Under the pieces are notes generated by a model. It was not told the origin of the DNA. It made no database searches and saw only the letters and a program-made list of their open reading frames with translations. 64,000 nucleotides of DNA from Roseiflexus sp034432635 (GTDB lineage: Bacteria; Chloroflexota; Chloroflexia; Chloroflexales; Roseiflexaceae): the NCBI GenBank assembly GCA_034432635.1, contig DAOUBK010000015.1:1-64000 (forward strand). Direction: 5' to 3'. The first letter of the stretch is position 1, and each line of letters opens with the position of its first letter. Below are positions 17,054 to 25,943 of this stretch, piece after piece. The translations under genes were made by a program, and so were the position numbers.

Positions 17054-17815
17054 ATGAACGACTACGATAGCATCGCCCGCTTTTACGCCGCCGATCACAG
17101 CAGTTTTGTCGATGATTTTCCCTTCTACCGCGAACTGGCGCGCCGCACCGGTGGGCGCGTGCTCGATGTGATGTGCGGCAGCGGGCGATTAGTCGTTCCT
17201 CTGGCACAGAGTGGCATCCGTGTGACCGGCATCGATTCATCGGCAGCGATGATCGCACGGGCACGCGAACGCGTCGCCGCTGCCGGCATCGCTGCACGGG
17301 TCGCTCTTTATCATGGTGACGTGCGATCCGACCTTCCACCCGGTCACCACAATCTGGCAATTGTGGCGCTGAACAGTTTCATGCATCTGACCACAATCGA
17401 TGATCAACTGGCTGCACTTGCGCGGATCCACGAAGCGCTCAATCCTGATGGACTGCTGGCAATCGATGTGTTTAACCCGCACGCGCGCGATCTTGCCGGT
17501 TGCGACGGCGAACTGATGCTGGATCACACGTTTCGCCTGGACGATAGCGTCCGCGTCTGCAAATTCGTTGCGCAGCGGGCGGACATGGCGCGGCAACTCA
17601 ATCACGTCACCTTCGTATACGATGAAATTGACGACGAGGGTGGCGTGCGACGCACCCTGCACACCATGACACTCCGCTGGTTCTACCGTTACGAACTCGA
17701 ACACCTGCTGGAACGCGCCGGGTTTGCCGTTGAAATCGTGTACGGATCGTATGACCTCGACCCGTTTGTAACCAGTAGCGAGGTTATGTTGACCGTCGCC
17801 CGACGGGCGGGGTGA
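17054..17815 (+). CDS. class I SAM-dependent methyltransferase
   Basis: The protein has 253 residues. SAM-binding motif I is VLDVMCGSGRLVVPLA, motif II is VTGIDSSAAMIARARER, and the acidic motif is LYHGDVRSDLP; LAIVALNSFMHL follows. The second half is a methyltransferase-type insertion with ending DLDPFVTSSEVMLTVARR. The substrate cannot be read from sequence. It lies 4 bp after the membrane protein gene, so it is probably co-transcribed. The gene converges on a decayed regulator on the other strand, whose truncated end abuts it. Confidence 0.85.
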   Translation: MNDYDSIARFYAADHSSFVDDFPFYRELARRTGGRVLDVMCGSGRLVVPLAQSGIRVTGIDSSAAMIARARERVAAAGIAARVALYHGDVRSDLPPGHHNLAIVALNSFMHLTTIDDQLAALARIHEALNPDGLLAIDVFNPHARDLAGCDGELMLDHTFRLDDSVRVCKFVAQRADMARQLNHVTFVYDEIDDEGGVRRTLHTMTLRWFYRYELEHLLERAGFAVEIVYGSYDLDPFVTSSEVMLTVARRAG

Positions 17816-18801
17816 TGATGGAAAGCATCTGTAGCGGCGCTGGGCAATCGTTGACGGCACACCACGACTACACACTACTTCGAGATTCATCGTTTGCGGA
17901 TTCAACAACAAAACGCTTGCTGCATCAACACGCAACTCTTCAACCAACCGGTCGAGCAATATGTTCAGCGTTGCCGGCAACTCCAGGCTTGCTGTAATAG
18001 CCACCCTCATAGCGTGCAGACTGGTCAGCCGGCTTACCTGACGGTATATCTGCGCCTCCGCTCGTTTACGTTCCGAAATATCACGAATGATAATCTGAGC
18101 AAACGCACCGTCTTGATCGTGAAACCTCCCCAGGCTCATCTCTGCTGAAAAAACACCCATTGACACCGACCAACACGACTTCGAGTTGTGGAACCCGTTG
18201 CGCTCCATTTACCAGCGCCTGCATCCCCGCCTGGTACCGATCGAGCGACGCGACATGGATATACGTATGCAGTGTATTGCCCAGTACGTGCTCAACAGAA
18301 GGCGCTTCGAGCAATGTTGCCAGCGCCGGATTAATCAACAAAAGGCGACCTTCCGCATTGATCGTGGCAATACCTTCCGAGGAAAGTTCGATCAACCGCT
18401 GAAACCGCTCCTGCTCCGCCAGCAATCGACGGACGGGTAATAGTGCGCACATATACTAGCAGTTCAGCCATATCGAACGGCTTGCTGATGAACCCATCGG
18501 CGCCGACGCTCAATCCCTGCACACGCGACTGATGATCACCAAGCGAGGTAACGAGCAGAATGGGTATCTCGCGTAGCCGCAGGTGATCGCACAACTGTCG
18601 ACTAACCTCGAACCCGTCAAGTTCGGGCATCAACACATCCAGCAGCACCAGATCTGGCTTGTACTCAATAGACAGGCGCAGGGCTTCAGCGCCATTTTGA
18701 GCCATCAGAACACCATGTTCCTCTCGCGCCAGTAATTGTTGCAGAATGAGACGGGCGCCCGGATCATCGTCAGCGATAAGAATCGTACCCGGTTTTTCCA
18801 T
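17816..18801 (-). pseudogene. decayed receiver-PAS-GAF signalling gene
   Basis: ATG 18801 opens a CheY-like receiver (TILIADDDPGARLILQQLL, PDLVLLDVLMPELDGFEVS, ILLVTSLGDH, GADGFISKPFD). Near 18440 the frame shifts into a PAS domain (RLIELSSEGIATINAEGRLL, INPALATLLEAPSVEHVLG). Near 18150 it shifts again into the end of PAS/PAC (FAQIIIRDISERKRAEAQI) and the start of a GAF domain (SLELPATLNILLDRLVEELR, SVLLLNPQTMNLEVVCSRG). It is cut off where the methyltransferase gene ends, with any kinase or cyclase output domain lost. Two frameshifts plus a 3' deletion make it non-functional as a full-length protein, although the receiver alone could still be made. Confidence 0.85.
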
Positions 18802-19112
18802 AGCAAAATGGCGCTGTGTATCCATTCGTGTACGACAACTGGCGCGGTGGAAGGGCAGAGACATAAACCTCTAGACAGAACAACCATCGCAACCCGCACT
18901 GAGGCAATGGCAGACATATCTGCGGTATGGCGCTGCCACAATACAATTGCATACATTGCGTGCAAATTATGACCGATAATGGTACTACCTTGATCACATA
19001 ATCGTGTTATTATATGCATGGAAGATGCACTGAATACAACTGTTGATCCAGATCGAGCGAATATGCTGAAATGGTAAGCATTTTGCATCTACACATGACA
19101 CTGACAGGCATA
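18802..19112. other. intergenic DNA, no gene recognised
   Basis: This is an AT-richer stretch upstream of the decayed regulator with no conserved frame on either strand. The MITE follows directly. Confidence 0.5.
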
Positions 19113-19211
19113 CTTAGAGCCTATCCGAATAACCCTTGTAGGGTCTTTGAGGGGTAGGCAAAGGTCACTGCCCTTGCCTACTCCAGCGGGATTTTTCGGA
19201 CAGGCACTTAG
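19113..19211. mobile_element. MITE copy 2, reverse orientation (IS5-like ends)
   Basis: It begins CTTAGAGCCTATCCGAAT and ends TTTTTCGGACAGGCACTTAG, the inverse of copy 1 at 11377-11484. The internal parts diverge but keep a GTAGGCAA...TTGCCTAC-type palindrome. Direct CTTAG/TTAG ends fit a YTAR target duplication. It is non-coding. Confidence 0.75.
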
Positions 19212-19347
19212 ATAAGGATGACTGCTCCTCGGAGACAGGTTAACACTCTTCACTCTGTATCTGTGATCACGCTGCGCCTGGCGCACGAAGAAAGTCATTG
19301 CTTCCTGCGAAGGAAACTATCTATCTGTTGATCTTCATAGGTCGCAT

Positions 19348-19872
19348 ATGGACTATAGCATAAAAATTTGCCTGATAGGGGACTTTGCTGTCGGCAAGAC
19401 CAGTCTCATTCGCCGGTTTACCGAAAGTCGTTTCAGCGATACCTACCTGAGCACGATCGGCGTGCGAGTCAGTCGTAGAGTGGTGCGGCTGGCAGATGCC
19501 CCTTCCACAACACTGACTATGCTTATCTGGGATACGGCTGGGAGCGAACCTTTTACCAGGGTTGTGCAATCTTATTACCGGGGAGCGCGTGGCGCAGCGC
19601 TAGTGTGCGATCTGACCCGGAACGATACAGCAGCGGCGTTGGAGCGATACGCACAAGAGTTTCTCCAGATCAATCCCGGCACACCGCTGGTTCTCATGGC
19701 AAACAAAGTCGATCTGCACAGTGAACGTACCGTTTCAGACGCAGAGATTGCATTGATCGCAGCAACACTCGATGCACCCCTCTTCTTCACAAGCGCCAAG
19801 ACGGGTGAAGGGGTCGAAGAGGCTTTTGCAACGCTTGGTCATTCTATTATCGGGAAAGAGAGGGTTGTATGA
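19348..19872 (+). CDS. Rab/Ras-like small GTPase
   Basis: The protein has 174 residues, a single G domain. G1 is GDFAVGKTS (11-19), switch I threonine is in STIGV (35-39), G3 is WDTAGSE (61-67), G4 is NKVD (119-122) and G5 is SAK (149-151). WDTAGxE and YLSTIGV are typical of Rab GTPases and of a minority of bacterial small GTPases, and differ from MglA. There is no C-terminal cysteine for lipidation. The stop overlaps the next start (ATGA). It heads a four-gene operon with a coiled-coil protein, a roadblock-like membrane protein and a hybrid kinase, which suggests that its nucleotide state feeds a signalling or positioning process at the membrane. Confidence 0.9.
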   Translation: MDYSIKICLIGDFAVGKTSLIRRFTESRFSDTYLSTIGVRVSRRVVRLADAPSTTLTMLIWDTAGSEPFTRVVQSYYRGARGAALVCDLTRNDTAAALERYAQEFLQINPGTPLVLMANKVDLHSERTVSDAEIALIAATLDAPLFFTSAKTGEGVEEAFATLGHSIIGKERVV

Positions 19873-20603
19873 ACCAGAACGACACCATCCCTGCATACCC
19901 TGATAGCAATGATCCGACTACCGGATCGGATATTCCGGAAGAACTTGAGCGCGTACGCGAGATCATTCTCGGTCCTGATCCGTTGCGCCGGCGGCTGCGC
20001 CACGCCGAGGTGGATCGGCTGCGCGAGATCCTGTTCGGAGCGCAGATCGAGGAGTACCAACGTCACTTCGCCGATCTACGCCGCGAGGTGCAACGCATTG
20101 CCCGCGATGTGGACGAGATACGTGAACGATTTGCCGATCTGGAAAAGACAATGACCCGACGCCTGGAGACGCTCGAACTCGACACTCGCAAACTCGCCGA
20201 AGATCTGCGCCGCGAAAGTGATCGCCAGCGGAGCCGCGAGTCGCTCCTGCAACAGATTGCCACGCAAGTGCGCCAGCACGACGATTCGATTAAGATGTCC
20301 GGCGAAACCCTTGGCGACCTGCGCAAGTCCTATGCCAGCTACGAGGCGGAACTACGCTCGGTACAGGCAGGAATAATCGACGGGCGCGATCAGATCGAGC
20401 AGCGAGTACAGGCGATACGTCGTGAGATCCGTCACACCGAAGATGAACTGCGCAGCGAAATGCGACGCATCGCCGAACGCCTCGACCACCAGAAAACGGA
20501 TCGCAAAGCGCTCGCCAGTATGCTCATCGAACTTGCTGCTCGCCTTGAAACCGGTGGCACCATTACCGATATGCTCGAAGGCCTGCACGCTGCAAAGGGA
20601 TAG
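19869..20603 (+). CDS. coiled-coil protein of the GTPase operon
   Basis: The protein has 244 residues, starting in the overlap with the GTPase stop. Residues 25-60 contain a short conserved-looking region (LERVREIILGPDPLRRRL, VDRLREILFGAQIEEYQRHF) in which the motif LREILFG(x)QI occurs twice in varied form. Residues 60-225 are almost entirely heptad coiled coil (HFADLRREVQRIARDVDEI, RRLETLELDTRKLAEDL). There are no membrane helices or catalytic motifs. It probably links or oligomerises the GTPase and the membrane partner encoded next. The same REILFG-type opening recurs in loose form in the next protein (LEELRRVLLKPETL), hinting at a common docking element. Confidence 0.75.
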   Translation: MNQNDTIPAYPDSNDPTTGSDIPEELERVREIILGPDPLRRRLRHAEVDRLREILFGAQIEEYQRHFADLRREVQRIARDVDEIRERFADLEKTMTRRLETLELDTRKLAEDLRRESDRQRSRESLLQQIATQVRQHDDSIKMSGETLGDLRKSYASYEAELRSVQAGIIDGRDQIEQRVQAIRREIRHTEDELRSEMRRIAERLDHQKTDRKALASMLIELAARLETGGTITDMLEGLHAAKG

Positions 20604-20644
20604 TTGGGAGCAGTGTCACCCCTCGCCCCGTACCGTTCTGACAT

Positions 20645-21955
20645 ATGGTCAAAGCACCCGAAATGAACCGGCAACTCGAAGAGTTACGCCGGGTTCTACT
20701 CAAACCAGAAACTCTAGTAGATCGGATCAGTCCGGTTATCGCCGACATTCTGGCTGAACAGATCAATCAGTCGCCCGACGAGATTGCCCGCGCGATTGCG
20801 CCTGCCATCAGCGAAGCCATTCGCCACCAGGTCTACCAGGCGCGCGAGGATGTGATCGACGCTCTCTATCCGGTCGTCGGGCAAATGATTGCCCGCGCCG
20901 TCAGCGAGGCAGTGCGCAACCTCGCAGAATCGATCGATCAGCGCCTTCGCCAGCACACATTCCTGCTGCTGAACCCGCGCTACTGGCAGGCGCGCATGCA
21001 GGGGATTTCGCACGTTGAGTATGCGATCCGCGACATCCTGCCGTTTACCATTCACGAAATTTTCCTGATCCAGCGCGATTCGGGCTTGCTCATCTGCCAT
21101 TATTCTGCGGGACCGGATCGCCCTGATCGCGACGTTATCGGCGGTATGCTCACCGCCATTCGCAATTTCGCGCAAGAGGCATTCGGATACAAAGAGAGCG
21201 GTGAACTCGGTACAATTGCCTATGAGTCGCGCCAGATTCTGATCGAGAGTGAAAGCGCCGCCTACCTGGCAGTCGTCACGAGCGGCGTCGAGCCGTCGGA
21301 TTTTCGCGAGCGTCTCCGTGAGACGCTCTTTGCTATCCACGAACATCGTTACGACCGCCTCCGCATGTTCGATGGCAGCGATACAAAACTGATCCAGGAC
21401 GTGCGACAGATCATGCGCAATGCGCTGGTTCCGCAGCAGCAAGACCACGCACCGCGTCGTATGTCAGCTTTCCAGCGTGCGATTGTCGTTGTGCTTGGCA
21501 TCATTGTCTGCCTGCCATTGCTGCTCTGCGGCACCTGGATGTGGAATGTCGAAGCGCGCCTGGCAATGCTGATGGCGCCAGTGGCAGTTCCACCTGCCAC
21601 GGCCACCCCGACGCCAACCAGCAAGCCAACACCGACCAGTACACCGACGCCAACCTCGACCAGTACGCCAACCTCGACCAGTACGCCAACACCGACCCCC
21701 TCGCCGTTCAATGGCGTGATGATTGGGAATGTATTCCTGTACAGCACACCCGATGAAGCCAGCACACGCACACGCATCGTTGCACCGCTAGGGGCGCCGG
21801 TCGAAGTGCTGGCACAGCGGAGCGACTGGTATCGGGTGCGTGTGGTGCTGCCGCAGAATCCACAGGTCGAACTGATTGGATGGGTGCCGGCGCGCTGGGT
21901 CAGCCTGCTCAAAGCGGTGCCGCCTGAACTCATAACACCGACAGTAACACCATAA
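20645..21955 (+). CDS. roadblock-like sensor with membrane helix and extracytoplasmic SH3 domain
   Basis: The protein has 436 residues. Residues 8-105 are helical with amphipathic pairs. About 133-235 (TIHEIFLIQRDSGLLICHY, DVIGGMLTAIRNFAQEAFG, LIESESAAYLAVVTSG) has the strand-strand-helix look of a roadblock/longin-type module, the fold that binds small GTPases in MglB. A membrane helix lies at 278-298, then a Pro/Thr linker (316-353) and an SH3b-like domain (356-428, LYSTPDEASTRTRIVAPLG, RSDWYRVRV, GWVPARWV). The layout places the roadblock part inside and the SH3 domain outside, as if coupling the cell envelope to the GTPase encoded upstream. The domain call is inferred from pattern only. 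Confidence 0.7.
   Translation: MVKAPEMNRQLEELRRVLLKPETLVDRISPVIADILAEQINQSPDEIARAIAPAISEAIRHQVYQAREDVIDALYPVVGQMIARAVSEAVRNLAESIDQRLRQHTFLLLNPRYWQARMQGISHVEYAIRDILPFTIHEIFLIQRDSGLLICHYSAGPDRPDRDVIGGMLTAIRNFAQEAFGYKESGELGTIAYESRQILIESESAAYLAVVTSGVEPSDFRERLRETLFAIHEHRYDRLRMFDGSDTKLIQDVRQIMRNALVPQQQDHAPRRMSAFQRAIVVVLGIIVCLPLLLCGTWMWNVEARLAMLMAPVAVPPATATPTPTSKPTPTSTPTPTSTSTPTSTSTPTPTPSPFNGVMIGNVFLYSTPDEASTRTRIVAPLGAPVEVLAQRSDWYRVRVVLPQNPQVELIGWVPARWVSLLKAVPPELITPTVTP
21600..21706 (+). repeat. Pro/Thr-coding tandem repeat
   Basis: Near-identical units built on ACCTCGACCAGTACGCCA encode the TPTSTPTST linker between membrane helix and SH3 domain. Unit copy number is prone to slippage between strains. 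Confidence 0.7.
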
Positions 21956-21961
21956 TCACAG

Positions 21962-23605
21962 ATGCGCTCTATGGAAGACAATCAACGCATGCTCGATCAA
22001 CTCAGCACCGAACATCACTGTGCATATCTGATTACCGACCGTGCGCTGCGCGTACAATCGACGGGTGGATATCTGACACTTTTTGGCAATCATCCGCCAC
22101 GGGTTGGTGATGCGCTTCTCGATCTGTTTCCTGAACTGATCGGTAACGAAAGCGTGCTGTACGATATTATGGCAGGCTCCGTCCAGCGGTTGCATCTGCC
22201 CCATATCAACCGCAACAGTGCGGACGGGTGCACACGCTATCTGACGCTGCTAACGCTTCCCTACTTCGACACAAACGGTCACATTCAAGGTCTCTTGCAG
22301 GCAATCACCGATATCACCGAGCAGGGCATCATTGAGCAAATGCACGTCCAGCAGCGCAATGAACTGCGCCTGCTGCAGGACCGCCTGAATCAACAGAATA
22401 TCGAACTGGCACGCATTAACGCTGAACTGCGTCGCGCCCATCGCCAGAAGGACGAATTTCTTGCGGGTATTAGTCACGAAGTGCGCACCCCACTCTCTGC
22501 AATCCTCGGTCTGGCGGAACTGTTACGCACACAGATTGTCGGACCGTTGAACGAAGAACAGAGAGAAATGGTGGGCCGTATTGAGGAGAGTGGTCGGCAT
22601 CTGCTGGCGGTTATCAATGACTTGCTTGATCTTGCGAAGATCGATGCGGGGCGTTTCGAACTGGCGCCACAGATGATCGCAGCGCACGGCCTCTGTCGGG
22701 CAGGCGTGCGTATGATCTACGAACTGGCAATGCGCAAAAGCCAGATAGTTCACACCAACCTGGATCCACGCGTCGAGGGGATATACGGCGACGAACGTCG
22801 ATTACGCCAGGCGCTGATCAATCTGCTCTCGAACGCGGTCAAGTTTACGCCACCCAAAGGACGGATCGGTATTGATCTCGAAGGCGACCCGGACAACGAA
22901 GCGGTGCGGATCAGCGTATGGGATACCGGCATTGGCATTGCGGCGGAGAATATGCCGCGCCTGTTTCAGCCATTTTCACAGATTGACAATGTGTATCAGC
23001 GCGATCAGGCGGGAAGCGGCTTGGGGCTGGTCATTGTTGCGCGTCTGGCGGAACTGCACGGCGGCAGCGTCACTCTCGTCAGCGAACCGGGAAAAGGGAG
23101 CCGCTTTACTATCACGCTGCCATGGACCCGTCACCATCAGATGTGGCGCCCGACGTCGCTCGACGCACATGAACACGAATCCCCCCGTTCCGATTTGCCG
23201 GACGAAGAATCTTTCCCGCAGGCACGCGGCAATGATCACATCCTGTTGATCGATGACGATGTCAAAGGGAGTACCGTAATCGGTGATTATCTCCGGCGCT
23301 TCGGCTACCGCGTCACGCACGTCGTTTCGGGTGAAGAGGGGCTGGCGCTGGTACGCCATGACCCGCCGGACATCGCAATTGTCGATCTGCGGTTGCGTGG
23401 CCTGGATGGATTAGAAGTCATCCGACGGCTGCGCGCTAGCATTGCAGCCAGCACACTCCCGATCATTGCACTTACTGCACTAGCGATGCCGGGTGACCGC
23501 GAACGCAGTCTGGAAGCAGGCGCTGATGTGTATCTGAGCAAACCAGTGCGCCTGCGACGCCTCGTGGAGGAGGTCGCTGCGCTGCTGCAACGCAACCCGG
23601 TGTAG
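21962..23605 (+). CDS. hybrid sensor histidine kinase (PAS-HisKA-HATPase-receiver)
   Basis: The protein has 547 residues, starting 6 bp after the SH3 protein. A PAS-like domain occupies about 15-120 and a coiled coil about 120-165. The phosphoacceptor H172 lies in GISHEVRTPLSAILGLAELL. ATPase boxes are N (LINLLSNAVKFTP), G1 (VWDTGIGIA) and G2 (GSGLGLVIVARLAELHGGS). The C-terminal receiver has DDD (ILLIDDDVKGS), the phosphoacceptor aspartate in IAIVDLRLRGLDG and the lysine in YLSKPVRLRR. There are no membrane segments, so it is a cytoplasmic kinase, presumably responding to the GTPase-roadblock complex of its operon. No separate response regulator is adjacent. Confidence 0.9.
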   Translation: MRSMEDNQRMLDQLSTEHHCAYLITDRALRVQSTGGYLTLFGNHPPRVGDALLDLFPELIGNESVLYDIMAGSVQRLHLPHINRNSADGCTRYLTLLTLPYFDTNGHIQGLLQAITDITEQGIIEQMHVQQRNELRLLQDRLNQQNIELARINAELRRAHRQKDEFLAGISHEVRTPLSAILGLAELLRTQIVGPLNEEQREMVGRIEESGRHLLAVINDLLDLAKIDAGRFELAPQMIAAHGLCRAGVRMIYELAMRKSQIVHTNLDPRVEGIYGDERRLRQALINLLSNAVKFTPPKGRIGIDLEGDPDNEAVRISVWDTGIGIAAENMPRLFQPFSQIDNVYQRDQAGSGLGLVIVARLAELHGGSVTLVSEPGKGSRFTITLPWTRHHQMWRPTSLDAHEHESPRSDLPDEESFPQARGNDHILLIDDDVKGSTVIGDYLRRFGYRVTHVVSGEEGLALVRHDPPDIAIVDLRLRGLDGLEVIRRLRASIAASTLPIIALTALAMPGDRERSLEAGADVYLSKPVRLRRLVEEVAALLQRNPV

Positions 23606-24294
23606 CAGCGGTAGAAAGCGACCCCATTTCGACAAAGGTACACCAAGCCTGTTACGGACGTTGGGAGCCTGAACGAACTAACCCTGCCCGGCAGGGCATG
23701 CGCAGGCAGTGCTTTCGCCTGCCATCAAGCACACCAGAAGGCACGGGTCGCATCCGCTGGCGTGCCGAGGCCATGCTGCTGCGCGCTGCTGGTCACGTGT
23801 GCAGGGGCGTCCCGGCGTGCATCGGTTCAGGGGCGGACCGAACATGTGAGCGTGTGCGGGAGATAGGGCTTGGGGACACCCTGAATGCCTTCACCCCTAG
23901 TCTCTCTTCCCCGAAGCGCGAGAGAAGACAAGTGACCTGCGCCGGGGCGTTCCGCTGCGGCAGAAGGTACATTGGCCATCTGTTCTGTTCGCCCTTAGTG
24001 CATCGGCAGGCGCACCGTATGCATCGCCCCTGCCTTGTTCCCCCCGGCGTCTATTGGCGCCACGATTCGCGCAGCACAGCGCGCCACAGCGGATGCGGCG
24101 AACAGGCGCGTGCGTGCCCGAAATGTACGGTGCAGCGTGACCGTGATCAGCCGATGCTGCTTTCATCGGGAATAGAAGTGCATAGCATGCTCTGGAAGCA
24201 GGACAAGGGCATCGAGCGATTATCGCCTGCGGTAGCCGGCAGCGATCACGTTTTCGACCCTCAACCCGGTCAACCCTGATCCACCTACAACCCC
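23606..24294. repeat. intergenic region with a degenerate dispersed repeat (locus 1)
   Basis: There is no gene in 689 bp. About 23680-23800 matches a family also at 32893-33230 and 59428-59575: a CCCGGCAGGG palindrome, GCAGGCAGTGCTTTCGCCTGC, then GGTCGCATCCGCTGGCGTGC and a GGTCACG core. The second half of the unit (TTGGCGCCACGATTCGCG, CAGCACAGCGCGCCAC) reappears at about 24050-24090, separated by some 250 bp of unrelated sequence. Confidence 0.55.
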
Positions 24295-24627
24295 TTATCC
24301 GTACTTATACGCCACACCATACCCGCCACGCGGCAGACGCCACTCCACATTGCGGAACGGACAGGCGACCCGGCAACCGCCACATTCGACACATGCCTGA
24401 TAACTGACCATCACCCCTCCGTGGCGATCTGTCTCGAAGACATGCGCCGGACAGAACGCCAGGCACGGCTTCGGATCGCACGTTGCGCAGATCGTCTGCT
24501 CCTTGATACGAATGTGGGCGCCCTCTTCATCCACATAGTATTTCAGGCAGACGATCAGATCGTCAGGATTGACGGGTGGCAGGCTGACCTCGGCGACCGG
24601 CGCCGTCATGTGATGATTGTTGCCCAT
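24295..24627 (-). CDS. fixX: FixX-type ferredoxin-like protein
   Basis: The protein has 110 residues from ATG 24627, 2 bp after the fixC stop. Two 4Fe-4S motifs are seen: CATCDPKPCLAFCP and CVECGGCRVACP. FixX accepts the low-potential electron of the FixABC bifurcation and passes it to ferredoxin or flavodoxin. It ends in the tail RGGYGVAYKYG typical of the family. It is the last gene of the minus-strand fixABCX operon. Confidence 0.93.
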   Translation of the reverse strand: MGNNHHMTAPVAEVSLPPVNPDDLIVCLKYYVDEEGAHIRIKEQTICATCDPKPCLAFCPAHVFETDRHGGVMVSYQACVECGGCRVACPFRNVEWRLPRGGYGVAYKYG

Positions 24628-24629
24628 CG

Positions 24630-25943
24630 CTAACCTCGCATTGCACGCATCAATTTCAGCATATCCCACGCGACGCCGGTAAACGAACGGCGTTCACGAA
24701 CCATCTTGAGAATATCGTGCTCCATTTCCCGCTTGGGAATGCCATGAGCTGTAAAATAGCGCAGCGCCGCCTCATTGAGCAGATTGACGTAGGTGCCCAT
24801 GAATTGCGGCGAACTCTTGAGAAAATCGATCATGCGCCGGTACTGCTTCATGTCCTTCAACACGAAACTGTCTTCCAGTGTGCACCGGTAGCGACTCAAG
24901 AAAGCTGCCGAGAAATCGCCCTGCTGGTGCGCTGCCAGGGCAGTTTCACCGGCTGCTTTGCCGGCTGTAATCGCCAGGTTCGTCCCTTCACGGTGCAGTG
25001 CATCGACCATCCCGGCGGCATCCCCCGCCACCATGACACCGTCACCCGCCAGTTTGGGCATACGGTCGTACCCCATCTCCGGGATCAGGTGTGCTCCATA
25101 TTCGCGCACCTCTCCTCCTTCCAGGTAGGGGCGAACGACCGGGTGATTCTTGAAGCGCTCTAGCACTTCGTAGGGGCGCAACCGGTGCGTGATGAACTCA
25201 TCGAGCAGCATGCCAACCCCGATCGAAATACCGGATTGATCGGTGTAGATAAAACCGGTGCCCGCCAACCCCAGAGTGACATCACCGAACACGTCGATCG
25301 CTACCCCTTCGCGTGGGCCACTCAACCCGAAGCGCGCCTGAAGTTCTTTTGCGGGCAGGTTGATGTATTCCTTGACTGCCAGCGCAACATGGGTTGGTGG
25401 TAGATCCGACGCGATCAGTCCTGCCTGTCGGGTCAGCAGATTATTGACGCCCTCGGCAATAATGACGACCGGTGCATAGACGCTGCCTTCAGGACGATCG
25501 GTATCGACGCCGATAACCCATCCCCGCTCATCTTTCAACAAACGGGTGACGGTTGTGCGTGTGATGAGCAGCGCCCCCGCCTTGACCGCCTGTTCGGCAA
25601 ACCACGGATCAAAACGCGCGCGCAGGACAGTGTAGGCATCAGCCGGTTCCTTCCGGTAGCATTCGCTCTTGTGCATCACCCGGATCACACTATCCGGCGA
25701 GAGCATCCAGTATCCCTGCTCGGTGACCGGACGCTCGAACGGCGGCTTGCGTTCCCAGTAATCCGGCAACACATCCGCCAGAGCGTGGGTGTAGAAGACA
25801 CCGCCAAAAAGGTTCTTGGCGCCGGCAAATCGTCCACGTTCGATGATGATCACATTCAACCCGCCGCGCGCCATCGTCAGCGCCGCTGCAACACCCGCCG
25901 GTCCGGCGCCAACGACAATTGCATCAAAGGTGATCCTGCCCAT
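24630..25943 (-). CDS. fixC: FixC flavoprotein, ETF-quinone oxidoreductase family
   Basis: The protein has 437 residues. The FAD-binding fold opens with AIVVGAGPAGVAAALTMARGG and IIIERG; GDAAGMVDALHREGTNLAITAGKAA is the second FAD contact, conserved in ETF-QO/FixC. It receives electrons from FixAB and sends the high-potential branch to quinone. It overlaps fixB by 20 bp and is followed by fixX. The length and lack of the ETF-QO C-terminal 4Fe-4S domain fit FixC, whose cluster is provided by FixX. Confidence 0.93.
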   Translation of the reverse strand: MGRITFDAIVVGAGPAGVAAALTMARGGLNVIIIERGRFAGAKNLFGGVFYTHALADVLPDYWERKPPFERPVTEQGYWMLSPDSVIRVMHKSECYRKEPADAYTVLRARFDPWFAEQAVKAGALLITRTTVTRLLKDERGWVIGVDTDRPEGSVYAPVVIIAEGVNNLLTRQAGLIASDLPPTHVALAVKEYINLPAKELQARFGLSGPREGVAIDVFGDVTLGLAGTGFIYTDQSGISIGVGMLLDEFITHRLRPYEVLERFKNHPVVRPYLEGGEVREYGAHLIPEMGYDRMPKLAGDGVMVAGDAAGMVDALHREGTNLAITAGKAAGETALAAHQQGDFSAAFLSRYRCTLEDSFVLKDMKQYRRMIDFLKSSPQFMGTYVNLLNEAALRYFTAHGIPKREMEHDILKMVRERRSFTGVAWDMLKLMRAMRG

